DNA of 64,000 nucleotides from Paenibacillus polymyxa M1 (GTDB lineage: Bacteria; Bacillota; Bacilli; Paenibacillales; Paenibacillaceae), in contig NC_017542.1 of NCBI RefSeq assembly GCF_000237325.1, positions 819,501 through 883,500 of the forward strand, in the 5' to 3' direction. This document shows, piece after piece, positions 24,269-33,758 of the stretch. Under the pieces are notes generated by a model. It ran no database searches. It worked only from the letters and a program-made list of their open reading frames with translations, and was not told the DNA's origin. How positions within the stretch are numbered: position 1 is the stretch's first letter; each line of letters opens with the position of its first letter. A program made the translations under genes and the position numbers.

Positions 24269-25810
24269 GTGATTTGCTTGGGAAACGATAAACCTATGAA
24301 GCGCGGGCTCGTGCTGACAGGTGTTCTATTGGCCACTTTTCTGGCCGCGATTGAAGGAACGGTTATCGGTCCAGCAGGACCGACAATTGTGAGTGAACTG
24401 GGCAGTGTGAGTTTGCTCAGCTGGATTTTTACGGCATATTTGCTGACGATGGCTGTAACCACGCCTATTTTCGGCAAACTTAGCGATTTGTTTGGCCGAA
24501 AACCCATTTTTCTAATTGGGTGCTCGTTATTTGTGGTTGGCTCTTTGCTTTGTATGCTGGCTGGTAGTATGGAGCAGCTTATTTTATACCGGGCTATTCA
24601 AGGGATTGGAGCAGGCGGTGTCATTCCTGTTACCTTTACCATTATCGGTGATATATACAAAATGGAGGAACGTGGTAAAGTCCAAGGCATGATCAGCTCG
24701 GTATGGGGGATTTCTTCCCTTGTCGGGCCTCTCTTGGGCGGTTACGTGGTCACCTATTTTGGCTGGGAATGGATTTTTGGCTTTAACGTTCCCTTTGGAT
24801 TTCTGGCTATGTTCTTCATCGCCCGTTACCTGCGGGAACAGGTAAGCAAGCGTACCGCACGTATCGACGTGGCGGGAGCAGTTACCTTTACCATCGGGAT
24901 GACGGCACTCTTGCTCGTATTGGCCCTGGGGGGACAGTATATCGACTGGGCTTCTCCTGAATTGCTGGCCTTGGCTGCGGTGGCTATTTTGTTCCTGGTT
25001 TTGTTTTTGGTTATCGAAAAGCGCGCTCAGGAACCGATGGTGCCTCTGAAGCTGTTTCGGATACGGGATATCGCTTTTTCCTGTGCCGCTGCACTACTCG
25101 TCAGTACCCTGCTAATCGGGCTGACTAGCTATCTTCCACTATGGATTCAGGGCGTACACGGTGGAGATGCCGCTTCATCTGGTCTTGCACTGGCACCAAT
25201 GTCCGTAGGCTGGCTGTTTGGCTCCATGATCGGTGGACGCATTTTGCTGACGCTGGGTTCGCGTCGAACCTCTTTGATCGGGCTGACCCTGATTGTATTG
25301 GGAGCTTTCGTCATGACCTTGATGGACCAAACGGCTCCGATCTGGCTGCTGTTCTTGTCTACATTATTGTATGGACTGGGATTCGGCTTCTCGATGACCG
25401 TGTTCACGATTATTGCTCAGTCCTCGGTCGGATTCCAGCTGCGTGGTGCATCTACAGCCTTGAATACGTTCCTGCGCACGTTGGGACAAACAATTGGGGT
25501 TGCAGCCTTCGGTTCATGGCTGAATTATCGCATTGCTGCCCAGACAGCGGACGGACAGCTCACTCAGCAAGGGGTTACGCAGGAGGATATCAATGGTCTG
25601 CTGGCCCCGCATGCTTCACAGAGTCTAAGTGACAAGGTTGCCGGATTACTCCGGTCTGTACTGGAAAACAGTCTGCATTCCCTGTTCGTGATCATGGTCG
25701 TTATTGCAGTGATTAGCTGGTTTGTTGTCCTCGGCTTGCGGAACCGCCCACCGGGTACGGAAGAAGAGGCAGATCAGCGTATAAAGGCACCACAAAGAGA
25801 ACACGCATAA
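24269..25810 (+). CDS. MFS transporter, DHA2/EmrB family (14 TM)
   Basis: A protein of about 513 residues with 14 hydrophobic segments. 'ATFLAAIEGTVIGPAGPTIVSELG' (helix 1), 'TAYLLTMAVTTPIFGKLSDLFGRKP' (motif A) and 'RAIQGIGAGGVIPVTFTIIGDIY' (motif B) place it with EmrB/QacA-like proton-drug antiporters. GTG 24269 sits just after AAGGAAAGGA; ATG 24296 is the alternative and makes the cytoplasmic head nine residues shorter. Single gene with a terminator downstream; substrate unknown. Confidence 0.9.
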   Translation: MICLGNDKPMKRGLVLTGVLLATFLAAIEGTVIGPAGPTIVSELGSVSLLSWIFTAYLLTMAVTTPIFGKLSDLFGRKPIFLIGCSLFVVGSLLCMLAGSMEQLILYRAIQGIGAGGVIPVTFTIIGDIYKMEERGKVQGMISSVWGISSLVGPLLGGYVVTYFGWEWIFGFNVPFGFLAMFFIARYLREQVSKRTARIDVAGAVTFTIGMTALLLVLALGGQYIDWASPELLALAAVAILFLVLFLVIEKRAQEPMVPLKLFRIRDIAFSCAAALLVSTLLIGLTSYLPLWIQGVHGGDAASSGLALAPMSVGWLFGSMIGGRILLTLGSRRTSLIGLTLIVLGAFVMTLMDQTAPIWLLFLSTLLYGLGFGFSMTVFTIIAQSSVGFQLRGASTALNTFLRTLGQTIGVAAFGSWLNYRIAAQTADGQLTQQGVTQEDINGLLAPHASQSLSDKVAGLLRSVLENSLHSLFVIMVVIAVISWFVVLGLRNRPPGTEEEADQRIKAPQREHA

Positions 25811-26419
25811 AAAATAATATACTTCTTTCATTATAAGAGACAGTCCGGTACACCAATAAGGGGCCGGGCTGTTTCTTTATGCTAAGGTCTCTTCTCCTAC
25901 TGATTTAGCAAAATAGCCACCTCGTATAGGACCGATAAATTCCCCAGTATATAAAAAAGAAAATAAAACCCCCTAGAGATTGCGATATATTCATATCGAA
26001 TAGGTAACGAAATGGTAAAAAAGTCTTAAAAAATTGTAACTAAAAATTTGTTTCTGTATTGAGCCGTACAGTACTAAGGAACCATTTTTTTGAACCCGCT
26101 TCCAAATCGGGCTTTGTATGATTTATTTAAGAACGATTTTGCATGTGAATGAAGCAACCAACCAAGCAAAATGGGATACGAAAAAAAATCAAGTAACAAA
26201 TTTTTCTGAATGTAATAAGAATGAAAAAACAGGGATTTTCAGAAAATTACTAGGAAAATATGAGGATGAAATTTATAGAGGAATCTGTTTTCTTCCCTCA
26301 CATAATAGGGATTTTCAGTCTATATCAATCGTTTGACATACCATATAAAATGGCCCTACCAACCAAAAAGTTGGGTTTCAAATCTAGAAATCATAATCAG
26401 ATTAAGGGAGATGGAGTAC
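25811..26419. other. sacB upstream region
   Basis: About 600 AT-rich bases. It starts with a terminator for the MFS gene (25837-25880, GAGACAG.CCGG / CCGG.CTGTTTC). It also holds a small dyad CGATAT-N4-ATATCG (25983-25998), two direct copies of AGGGATTTTCAG (26231 and 26307), and CCAAC-N6-GTTGG followed by GTTT (about 26358-26377) in the probable leader. No RAT-type antiterminator site like that of B. subtilis sacB is recognisable. A 72-codon ORF at 26118-26336 has no ribosome site and is not called. Confidence 0.5.
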
Positions 26420-27919
26420 TTGAAGTTTAACAAATGGTTTAGTAAAGCAGCCACTGCAACAGTAGCAACTACCTTACTGTTAGGAGGCGGCGTTCAGGCT
26501 TTTGCAAAGGGAAATGACGAGGCAGATTCCAAAGCAGACAGTGCATTTACCCAAATTACGCGTAGTGACATGCTGAATATTTTCAAACAGCAAGGTAAAG
26601 AGAAATATGAGGTTCCGTCCTTCGATGCCTCTACAATTAAAAATATTCCTTCTGCTATTGGTCACGATAGCTCAGGCAAGCAGATTGATCTGGATGTCTG
26701 GGACAGCTGGCCGTTACAAAATGCCGATGGCACAGTGGCTAATTACAAGGGATATAATATCGTTTTTGGATTGGCAGGCGATCCTAAAAGAGGCGAGGAT
26801 ACATTTATATATCTGTTCTATCAAAAAGCGGGTGATACTTCACTGAGCGGCTGGAAAAATGCTGGTAGAGTATTTAAAGACAATGATAAACTGCTCTCCA
26901 ACGATCCGATTCTCAAAAATCAGTCAGAAGAATGGTCCGGCTCAGCTACCTTAACCTCTGATGGACAAGTACGTTTATTCTATACCAGCAGACAGCCGTA
27001 TGACCCGAATAACAAATTATACGGCAAGCAAACCTTGAGCACGGCTCAAATTAATGTCTCTCAGCCTGATGATAAGACACTGAAAGTAGATGGAGTCGAG
27101 GATTTGAAATCGATCTATGACGGTGGAGATGGTAAAACCTATCAAAATGTACAGCAAAGCGTCGGAATAGATATGGATAATCATACTCTTCGAGACCCTC
27201 ACTATGTCGAGGATCAAGGCCACAAATATATTATATTTGAAGCCAACACAGGAACAGAGACAGGCTATCAGGGCGAAGATTCGATTCAAAACCCAGCTTA
27301 TTATGGCGGCAATAAGAATTTCTTCGAGGAAGAGCAACAAAACCTGCTGCAAAGTCCTAAGAAAAAGGGAGCTGAGCTAGCGAACGGCGCACTGGGCATC
27401 GTTGAATTGAATGATGATTATACGTTGAAAAATGTAATGCCTCCTTTGATTGCATCCAATCTGGTAACAGATGAAATTGAACGGGCGAATGTGTTCAAAA
27501 TGAACGGTTTGTGGTATTTATTTACGAGTACAAGAGGTTCTAAGGTGACTGTAGATGCGATCGGTGACGATGATATTTACATGCTGGGTTATGTTTCTAC
27601 TTCCTTGACAGGGCCTTATAAACCGTTGAATGGAACCGGTCTCGTTCTTCATCAGGATCTGGATCGTGATGATATTACCTGGACGTATGCCCATTTTGCT
27701 ATCCCGCAAGGCAAAGGCAATAACGTAGTCGTTTCGAGTTATATGACCAATCGTGGGCTTTTCCCGGATCACAAATCTACTTTTGCACCAAGCTTCCTGC
27801 TGAATATTAAAGGTTCGAAAACTTCTGTTGTGAAAAACGGTATTCTGGAACAAGGGCAAATCACGATTGATCCAGCGAATGACAAAAAAGAAAACCAAAA
27901 TGAGTACGGAAAGAAATAA
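26420..27919 (+). CDS. sacB: Levansucrase (GH68), secreted
   Basis: A 499-residue levansucrase that splits sucrose and polymerises the fructosyl unit into beta-2,6 levan outside the cell. Signal peptide MKFNKWFSKAATATVATTLL with cleavage after VQAFA. Catalytic triad regions are visible: nucleophile Asp in 'DVWDSWP', stabiliser in 'LRDPHY', acid/base in 'TDEIERANVF'. The best start is TTG 26420, nine bases after AAGGGAG (26404-26410); the ATG at 26411 abuts the ribosome site and is unlikely. It is followed after 105 bp by endolevanase levB, the same order as in B. subtilis. Regulation differs or is hidden, as no SacY-type site is seen. Confidence 0.95.
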   Translation: MKFNKWFSKAATATVATTLLLGGGVQAFAKGNDEADSKADSAFTQITRSDMLNIFKQQGKEKYEVPSFDASTIKNIPSAIGHDSSGKQIDLDVWDSWPLQNADGTVANYKGYNIVFGLAGDPKRGEDTFIYLFYQKAGDTSLSGWKNAGRVFKDNDKLLSNDPILKNQSEEWSGSATLTSDGQVRLFYTSRQPYDPNNKLYGKQTLSTAQINVSQPDDKTLKVDGVEDLKSIYDGGDGKTYQNVQQSVGIDMDNHTLRDPHYVEDQGHKYIIFEANTGTETGYQGEDSIQNPAYYGGNKNFFEEEQQNLLQSPKKKGAELANGALGIVELNDDYTLKNVMPPLIASNLVTDEIERANVFKMNGLWYLFTSTRGSKVTVDAIGDDDIYMLGYVSTSLTGPYKPLNGTGLVLHQDLDRDDITWTYAHFAIPQGKGNNVVVSSYMTNRGLFPDHKSTFAPSFLLNIKGSKTSVVKNGILEQGQITIDPANDKKENQNEYGKK

Positions 27920-28024
27920 GTAGGTATTTAAGCAGTATGTCCGAAGGTGGCAGTCGGTAGCAACCCGATCTGTCGTCCATCGGACGATACATAACGATGC
28001 AATGAAGTAAGGAGGATCGTCATA

Positions 28025-29617
28025 ATGAGAAAAAAAGCTCCCAAGAACATTTGGATACGATCCGTAGTAGTCATCACAGGCTTAACGATATTTATAGCTA
28101 TGGGATGGAATATGTACCAACAGGATGCTGGTAAACCACCTAAACCTGCTGCAACTCCAAAAAATCAAGCGAATCAAAGTAAGCATACAACACCGACCTA
28201 TCGCGCAGCCTATCATTTTACCGTCCCGGATAAGTGGAAAAATGATCCACAGCGGCCGATTTATATGGATGGGGAATATCATTATTATTATTTATATAAT
28301 CGTGATTACCCTCATAAGAACGGTACAGAATGGCGCCATGCCACATCCACCGACCTGGTTCATTGGAAAGATGAAGGGGTGGCGATTCCCAAATATACGA
28401 ACCCGAATGGAGATCCTTGGTCCGGTTCGGTCGTGATCGACGATCATGGCACCGCTGGTTTTGGAAAAGGCGCACTTGTAGCCATTGTCACACAGCCCTC
28501 CGCAGATGGAGGAAAGCAGGAACAATTTCTGTGGTACAGTAAGGATAAAGGCAAGACGTTTACTTCTTACCGCAACAAGCCTGTGATGTCCAACCCTGGT
28601 ACGAAGGATTTCAGAGATCCCAAGATCGTCCGGGATACTGGGCGTAATCAATGGGTGATGGTCATGGCAGAGGGAACGAAGATTGGCTTTTATAAGTCTA
28701 AAAATTTAAAGGATTGGCAGTTTACGAGTGGCTTTCAAACAGAAAATATCGGGCTTGTGGAATGTCCTGACCTTTACCAGATGCGCGCAGATGATGGGAC
28801 CTATCAATGGATTCTGGGCGCGAGCGCCAATAGTAAACCAACCGGTGGACCCAACACATATGCCTATTGGACGGGAGATTTTAATGGAGAAGCATTTCTC
28901 CCTGATCGCAATGATCCTGATTGGCTGGATTATGGCTTTGACTGGTATGGTGCGGTTACGTTCGAGGATGGCAAAGCCAAAGACCAATACAGTCACCGTT
29001 ATGCGCTGGCCTGGATGAACAATTGGGATTATGCCAATAACACGCCTACCCTAAAAGAAGGCTTTAATGGAATGGATTCAGTTGTTCGCCAAATTCGGTT
29101 GAAGCGTACATCTGATGTCGGCTATCGCTTGGTTTCACAGCCTGTACCAGCTTTGGAGCAATTCCCAGTTGCAACGGAATCATTGGGGAAGATCCAAGTA
29201 GATGGGACTCACACGCTTCCGATAGCAGGTGATGCCTATCAGTTAGAGGCGGATGTATCTTGGTCAACGATCAAAAATACAGGATTGAGGCTTCGAGAGT
29301 CTGCGGATGGCAAGCGTCATGTAGATGTGGGTGTTTCGGTGGAGGGTCAATACTCTTATGTAAACAGAGCGAACACCGGGCAGCCGGATCAGAGTGGAAA
29401 ATATGTAGAGAGTAAGGCGCCTTTTGATATCAACAAGAAAAATGTCCACTTGAAGATTCTCGTCGATAAAACCAGCATCGAAGTCTTTGTAGATGATGGA
29501 GAAGTAGCTTATTCCTCCTTAATATTCCCACGCTTAGAGGATCGGGGAATTACTCTTTTTTCAGATGGCGGTAAGGCTATTTTTAATAATGTAGTGATCA
29601 AACATTTTAGTCATTAA
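28025..29617 (+). CDS. levB: Endolevanase / levan beta-fructosyl hydrolase (GH32)
   Basis: A 530-residue GH32 enzyme. The N-terminus (residues 10-30) is one hydrophobic helix with a basic head, a signal peptide or anchor. The five-blade propeller has the nucleophile in 'WKNDPQRPIY' (about 72-81), stabiliser 'FRDPKI' and acid/base 'ECPDLY'; a C-terminal beta-sandwich ends with the typical 'KILVDKTSIEVFVDDGEVAYSSLIFP'. It hydrolyses levan to levanbiose and other short products. It lies 105 bp downstream of sacB with AAGGAGG before the ATG, so synthesis and trimming of levan are encoded together. Confidence 0.93.
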   Translation: MRKKAPKNIWIRSVVVITGLTIFIAMGWNMYQQDAGKPPKPAATPKNQANQSKHTTPTYRAAYHFTVPDKWKNDPQRPIYMDGEYHYYYLYNRDYPHKNGTEWRHATSTDLVHWKDEGVAIPKYTNPNGDPWSGSVVIDDHGTAGFGKGALVAIVTQPSADGGKQEQFLWYSKDKGKTFTSYRNKPVMSNPGTKDFRDPKIVRDTGRNQWVMVMAEGTKIGFYKSKNLKDWQFTSGFQTENIGLVECPDLYQMRADDGTYQWILGASANSKPTGGPNTYAYWTGDFNGEAFLPDRNDPDWLDYGFDWYGAVTFEDGKAKDQYSHRYALAWMNNWDYANNTPTLKEGFNGMDSVVRQIRLKRTSDVGYRLVSQPVPALEQFPVATESLGKIQVDGTHTLPIAGDAYQLEADVSWSTIKNTGLRLRESADGKRHVDVGVSVEGQYSYVNRANTGQPDQSGKYVESKAPFDINKKNVHLKILVDKTSIEVFVDDGEVAYSSLIFPRLEDRGITLFSDGGKAIFNNVVIKHFSH

Positions 29618-29654
29618 AAAAGTCCACCCATGAATATAAGGGTGGACTTTTCTG
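29618..29654 (+). terminator. Terminator of sacB-levB
   Basis: AAAAGTCCACCC (29618-29629) pairs perfectly with GGGTGGACTTTT (29640-29651), starting one base after the levB stop. Confidence 0.9.
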
Positions 29655-29737
29655 TGTAAATCTAAATTTTCGTTTAGCACAGCTATAAGATTGTTCGTTT
29701 ATTCACAAACGATCAGTTGCTAAAATTACTATTCGTT

Positions 29738-30202
29738 CTATTTGTGATAAGGTGACAGATTATCAGCGCTACGGCCCAATTTTTTGAGCAAGCCGATGAG
29801 TTGATCTCTTTCGGTTTCGCTGATTCCGCTAAAGGCACGTTCAATCTGACGTGTATAATCAGGATAAATTTCATCCATGACGCGTTGTCCTTCGTCCGTC
29901 AACTCTGCATATATAATACGACGATCTTGGTCGCACGGGTGACGGTGCAAATAACCGCGGCTCTCCAGCTTGTCGATCACATAAGTGACATTTCCGCTTT
30001 GCAGAAGCAACTTGGCTCCAATTTGTTGAATTGGCTGTGCTCCCTTGTGATATAAAACTTCCATCACGGCGAAGGCCGTTGGGTTGAAGCCCACCGTTTT
30101 GATGCCAGCAACCGCATGTTCGTTTACACTTTTGAATGACTTGGCAAACACGCTATACAAATGCATGGATTGCTGTGTCACCAATGTTCGGTAATCTATC
30201 AT
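29738..30202 (-). CDS. MarR-family transcriptional regulator
   Basis: A 154-residue MarR winged-helix protein: 'GFNPTAFAVMEVLYHKGAQPIQQIGAKLLLQSGNVTYVIDKLESRGYLHRHPCDQDRRIIYAELTDEG' covers the HTH and wing with the conserved D-R-R. Its single Cys is in the wing, not at the N-terminus as in OhrR. AAGGCGG before ATG 30202 fixes the start; the frame extends 41 codons upstream without signals. Targets are unknown; the divergent neighbour is a hypothetical gene. Confidence 0.9.
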   Translation of the reverse strand: MIDYRTLVTQQSMHLYSVFAKSFKSVNEHAVAGIKTVGFNPTAFAVMEVLYHKGAQPIQQIGAKLLLQSGNVTYVIDKLESRGYLHRHPCDQDRRIIYAELTDEGQRVMDEIYPDYTRQIERAFSGISETERDQLIGLLKKLGRSADNLSPYHK

Positions 30203-30488
30203 CTTCATTCCGCCTTTATGTATGGATTTGGGCATCCTTTGACCGCTCGGTTCGGATGACCGGGCAACCATACCCTTACTACTAGCATAAAGGGATTTAC
30301 GTAGGGAAAACATGCGATTTGTCACAGTAGCTGCTTTTTTAATTATTTAATTTCAAAGCTTTAAGGTAAATTTTTGAAAAATAAAGGTTTCGAATGTAAA
30401 AATACCGTTCCGATTGGTTATATTAACAAATAACATACCTAATGAACCCAAATAACAAAATAAGATAAATTCAGAGGAGATGAAGCAC

Positions 30489-30911
30489 ATGGATACGGGT
30501 TCTTTCCGTTTTCAATTTCGTGATCCGCAGCAAGCCGCCCAAGCCTGTGAAACATTAAAGGAGATTGGATACTCTGCCAGCACGAACGGTGATACAGGCC
30601 TCAGTGTTCACGTTGAGAACCAGGATGTGCTGTCTGCATTAGAGATTTGCCAAGCTTATGAAGGAAGTATAATTGAGACAGGAGTTCTCACTTATCGTCC
30701 AGGTAAACAAAGTAATATCGGTATGCAAAATCCAGGTTATAGCCCAGAGGATTGGATTATTCCAGCGCACATCATCAATGAAGACTGGAGCGAGGCGTAT
30801 AAAAACGGCTCTTCCCAAACGTTTACGAACACAACACAGGAACACAACGTCAGCTCTGATCAACAACCGGAGGACGATGTGGACGGTTTTTCAGGAAGCG
30901 TCCATACCTGA
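30489..30911 (+). CDS. Hypothetical protein with ferredoxin-like head
   Basis: A 140-residue protein. Residues 1-60 (SFRFQFRDPQQAAQACETLKEIGYSAS...LSVHVENQDVLSALEICQAY) look like a beta-alpha-beta ferredoxin-like unit; the remainder is acidic, Asn/Gln/Ser-rich and probably disordered. Similar small proteins are found in spore formers, but I cannot name a family. GAGGAG at 30474-30479 is too close to ATG 30480, so ATG 30489 is used. Followed by a very strong terminator. Confidence 0.72.
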   Translation: MDTGSFRFQFRDPQQAAQACETLKEIGYSASTNGDTGLSVHVENQDVLSALEICQAYEGSIIETGVLTYRPGKQSNIGMQNPGYSPEDWIIPAHIINEDWSEAYKNGSSQTFTNTTQEHNVSSDQQPEDDVDGFSGSVHT

Positions 30912-30945
30912 CAATTGTGTTCGCACTGGTTGCACAGTTTGGAAT

Positions 30946-30993
30946 AAAAAGGTTCCTTTAAGCCATGATTAATGGCTTGAAGGAACCTTTTTT
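30946..30993 (+). terminator. Strong terminator
   Basis: A 20-bp nearly perfect stem: AAAAAGGTTCCTT-TAAGCCAT against ATGGCTTGAAGGAACCTTTTTT. Confidence 0.92.
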
Positions 30994-31105
30994 CATCATG
31001 AGAAACAGCTGAAAAGGACATTGTGAAAACTAAGATTCTTGGATCGTGCATAAGGGCAGCAATCGTAGGAAATACCAAAAGAAGTTCAGAAAGGAGGTTT
31101 TGATC

Positions 31106-31291
31106 TTGCAAAAACTTGGAGTTCACGAAAAGTTGGAATTGCATGAGCTGCTTACGTTTAAAACAACTTGTATTACAAAAACTCAAACCATGCTTCCCTT
31201 AGTCTCAGATTCAAATTTAAAAAATATTTTACAGCAGGATATCAGTGGCGGTACACAAGATATTCAACAGCTTAGAAATCTGCTTGTATAA
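31106..31291 (+). CDS. Small spore coat-associated protein, CotF-like N-terminal piece
   Basis: A 61-residue protein. The start is TTG 31106, eight bases after AAGGAGG (31091-31097). 'LGVHEKLELHELLTFKTTCITKTQTMLPLVSDSNLKNIL' matches, from memory, the front helix pair of CotF-type spore coat proteins. The next gene, 16 bp away, supplies the longer CotF-like partner, so the two are probably made together in the mother cell. Confidence 0.75.
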   Translation: MQKLGVHEKLELHELLTFKTTCITKTQTMLPLVSDSNLKNILQQDISGGTQDIQQLRNLLV

Positions 31292-31307
31292 TTTAAGGAG
31301 GAATAAC

Positions 31308-31607
31308 GTGAATTCTTTTATTGAGAATATGACCGGTACGACCCCCATGACCGATCAGGTGATTGCTTCAGATCTGTTAATTTCAGCTAAAAGTGGGATC
31401 AAAAACTACGCCGCGGCCTTAACAGAGTCCACCAGCTCAGAAGTTCGAAATGTTCTTTGTGACCAATTGAGCAAAGCTGTTAATCTTCATGAGCAAATTT
31501 TTAATTATATGAAGAACAATGGTTACTACAACGCCTATGATCCGGATCAACAAATTCAAATGGATATTCAAAATGCAGACAAGGCACTTTCTTTGTCCAA
31601 AATGTAA
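31308..31607 (+). CDS. Spore coat protein CotF family
   Basis: A 99-residue CotF-family protein: 'TDQVIASDLLISAKSGIKNYAAALTESTSSEVRNVLCDQLSKAVNLHEQIFNYMKNNGYYNAYDPDQQI' is the four-helix ferritin-like core with the C-terminal 'GYYNAYDP' signature. The start is GTG 31308 after AAGGAGGAATAAC. It pairs with the 61-residue protein just before it. Expected in the spore coat. A terminator follows. Confidence 0.9.
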   Translation: MNSFIENMTGTTPMTDQVIASDLLISAKSGIKNYAAALTESTSSEVRNVLCDQLSKAVNLHEQIFNYMKNNGYYNAYDPDQQIQMDIQNADKALSLSKM

Positions 31608-31620
31608 AACGTTTAATTAA

Positions 31621-31667
31621 AAAGAAGCATCAGCAAACCTTTAATCGAGCTTGCTGATGCTTCTTTA
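31621..31667 (+). terminator. Terminator of the cotF-like pair
   Basis: AAAGAAGCATCAGCAA (31621-31636) pairs perfectly with TTGCTGATGCTTCTTT (31651-31666). Confidence 0.9.
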
Positions 31668-31764
31668 TTACAAATTAAATTGACTTTCACATGAAATATG
31701 GAGAAGAAGGCAATCATAAAAAAACAAGAAATAGGTCTCAAATTCAGAATAGGGTGATTTTCGT

Positions 31765-33105
31765 ATGGGCAAGTCTTCAGCGGGCAAACAAAAAGAGCAA
31801 AAACTAAAATGGTGGCAGCTGAGCTTGTTAGGAGTTGCAGGCACCATCGGTACAGGGTATTTCCTCGGGTCTAGTTTAGCAATTTCCATTGGTGGTCCAG
31901 CCGTGCTGATTGCTTACTTCTTGGCAGCAGTTGGAACGTATGTGGTGTTTGACGCCCTTTCGCGCATGACAGCAGATCATCCAGAACAGGGCTCTTTCCG
32001 TTCCTATGCTCAAAAAGCATTTGGCAATTGGGCAGGCTTCGGCAGTGGCTGGGTGTATTGGTTCTCGGAATTGCTTATTAATGGGAGTCAACTAACCGCG
32101 CTGTCTATATTTTCACGCTTTTGGTTTCCTCAGGTACCGATGTGGATTTTTGCGGCAGGCTTCGGGCTCTTAGGGCTTGTGATTGTTTTTTTTGGCAATA
32201 AGGGTTTTGATCGTGTAGAAAATGTACTCGCGATCATTAAGATAGCGGCTCTTGTGATGTTTTTGGTCCTAGCGGTAGCGCTTTTGGCAGGCTGGATCGG
32301 AGGAGGTAAATATAATCCGAAGTTCCCTCTCAGCTTCAAAGACTTTTTTCCAACCGGTAGCATAGGGTTATGGTCATCTTTTATTTTTGCCTTTTATGCA
32401 TACGGAGGTATTGAAGTGCTCGGAATTATGTCTAACCGACTTCAAAACCCGGAGGAAGCACCCAAAGCAGGAAAGGTCATGTTGATGACGCTGGTTGCAG
32501 TGTATGTGCTTTCGATTGGGCTGGCTGTGTCTATGGTACCATTAAGTGCCTTTAATCCGAAGGAAAGCCCTTTTGTACTTGCGCTCAGTAGCGATCATCT
32601 GGCCTTTGTGCCTCATTTGTTTAACGGAGTCCTGATTATTGCAGGGTTCTCCACGATGACAGCATCGCTATATGCAGAGACTTCGATGATGATTACCCTT
32701 GCTCAGGAAGGAGATGCGCCCACACTGTTCTCACGAAAGTGGAAGGGCAAATATCCTCTTTATGCACTCAGTTTGATCTCTGTTGGATTAATCTCAGCAA
32801 TCGTATTATCGTTGCTGCTACCGGGGAAAGTGTATGAATATATCACAACAGCTGCGGGCTTAATGCTGTTATATAACTGGTGCTTTATTTTGCTGTCTTC
32901 AGGTAAGTTACTGGAATCAAGCACATCGAGCAATATCAAACGCTGGATTGGATTATTGCTGATCGCTTTGGCTGTAGTCGGGGCCTTTTTTCATAAGCTT
33001 AGCCGCCCTGGGGTTTACATCAGTTTACTGCTGGTCTTGTTAATTGCAATATGTGACCTCATTGTTCAATGGGTGCGTCGAAAGCACGGCAAGGAGTCTC
33101 GTTAA
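31765..33105 (+). CDS. Amino-acid permease, APC superfamily
   Basis: A 446-residue permease with about 12 membrane helices. The substrate-binding unwound segment of helix 1 is 'GVAGTIGTGYFLGSSLAISIGGPAVLIAYFLAAV', and 'FAFYAYGGIEVLGIMSNRLQNPEEAPKAGK' (about 210-239) is the helix 6 motif, both typical of AAT-type amino-acid transporters. Substrate unknown. It converges on a LysE-type exporter gene. Confidence 0.9.
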   Translation: MGKSSAGKQKEQKLKWWQLSLLGVAGTIGTGYFLGSSLAISIGGPAVLIAYFLAAVGTYVVFDALSRMTADHPEQGSFRSYAQKAFGNWAGFGSGWVYWFSELLINGSQLTALSIFSRFWFPQVPMWIFAAGFGLLGLVIVFFGNKGFDRVENVLAIIKIAALVMFLVLAVALLAGWIGGGKYNPKFPLSFKDFFPTGSIGLWSSFIFAFYAYGGIEVLGIMSNRLQNPEEAPKAGKVMLMTLVAVYVLSIGLAVSMVPLSAFNPKESPFVLALSSDHLAFVPHLFNGVLIIAGFSTMTASLYAETSMMITLAQEGDAPTLFSRKWKGKYPLYALSLISVGLISAIVLSLLLPGKVYEYITTAAGLMLLYNWCFILLSSGKLLESSTSSNIKRWIGLLLIALAVVGAFFHKLSRPGVYISLLLVLLIAICDLIVQWVRRKHGKESR

Positions 33106-33125
33106 CTTTATCAAGAAGACAAGCG

Positions 33126-33758
33126 TTAGCGTAAAAAAAGCAATTGAAATGCCTGTACACCAAAATAAAAGCCAAAGCCTACAAGAGATAGACCTGACAT
33201 CCAAGAGATGGTTTTAAGCAATCCGGGTTTGAGAAATCTACGGAAAACACTTGAAGCGGCTGCCATCGTCACATCCCACGCCAACACGCCCAGTACAATC
33301 GCTCCGCTGTAAATCAATAGCTGTTGTACTGGATATGTATTAGCAACGTTGGCCAGTATGGAACCGTAAATACCAAGCCAGAAAAGGATGGAGAGGGGAT
33401 TAAACAACGACATCAGGAAGCCCGCAACAAAGGAGTTGGTTAGGGTATTGCCATTTCCCCTTAATTCGGATTCTGAAATCACACCAGCATTTTTGATGCT
33501 TTCAAGACCTGTATACACAAGCACGAAAAAACCAAACAGCCATAAAAAAGCTTTGACAAATGGGGAATTAAGAAGGTGGATCATTCCCAAATAGACAAGC
33601 ATCATATAGATAATGTCTGCTGTGATTGCACCTAGCCCAATAAACCAGGCGTGCCAAAATCCATTTTTAATACCTCGATCTAACTGTGCGGCATTGATGG
33701 GTCCAATGGGAGCTGAAAGTGACAGACCCAGAAAAACATACCCGATAAATGTATTAAT
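33126..33758 (-). CDS. LysE-family amino-acid exporter, ATT start
   Basis: A 210-residue LysE/YisU-type exporter with six hydrophobic helices. The family N-terminus (NTFIGYVFLGLSLSAPIGPI, with the 'APIGP' motif) is encoded upstream of the first ATG (33605): the frame runs back to an ATT at 33756-33758, placed seven bases after AAGGAGG, with no ATG, GTG or TTG that fits. Starting at 33605 would remove the first helix and the APIGP motif. Either ATT is used as a rare start or an ATG has mutated. The APC permease converges on its 3' end, and it is divergent from the frl-like locus, whose deglycase would release an amino acid. Confidence 0.85.
   Translation of the reverse strand: MNTFIGYVFLGLSLSAPIGPINAAQLDRGIKNGFWHAWFIGLGAITADIIYMMLVYLGMIHLLNSPFVKAFLWLFGFFVLVYTGLESIKNAGVISESELRGNGNTLTNSFVAGFLMSLFNPLSILFWLGIYGSILANVANTYPVQQLLIYSGAIVLGVLAWDVTMAAASSVFRRFLKPGLLKTISWMSGLSLVGFGFYFGVQAFQLLFLR

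Noticed and set aside
26231-26318. AGGGATTTTCAG repeats as a CRISPR or IS signature
   Set aside because: Only two 12-bp copies 76 bp apart without spacers, inverted repeats or a transposase; at most a regulatory or chance repeat.
26118-26336. A 72-codon frame upstream of sacB
   Set aside because: No ribosome site, AT-rich random-like product; the region is better explained as sacB regulatory DNA.
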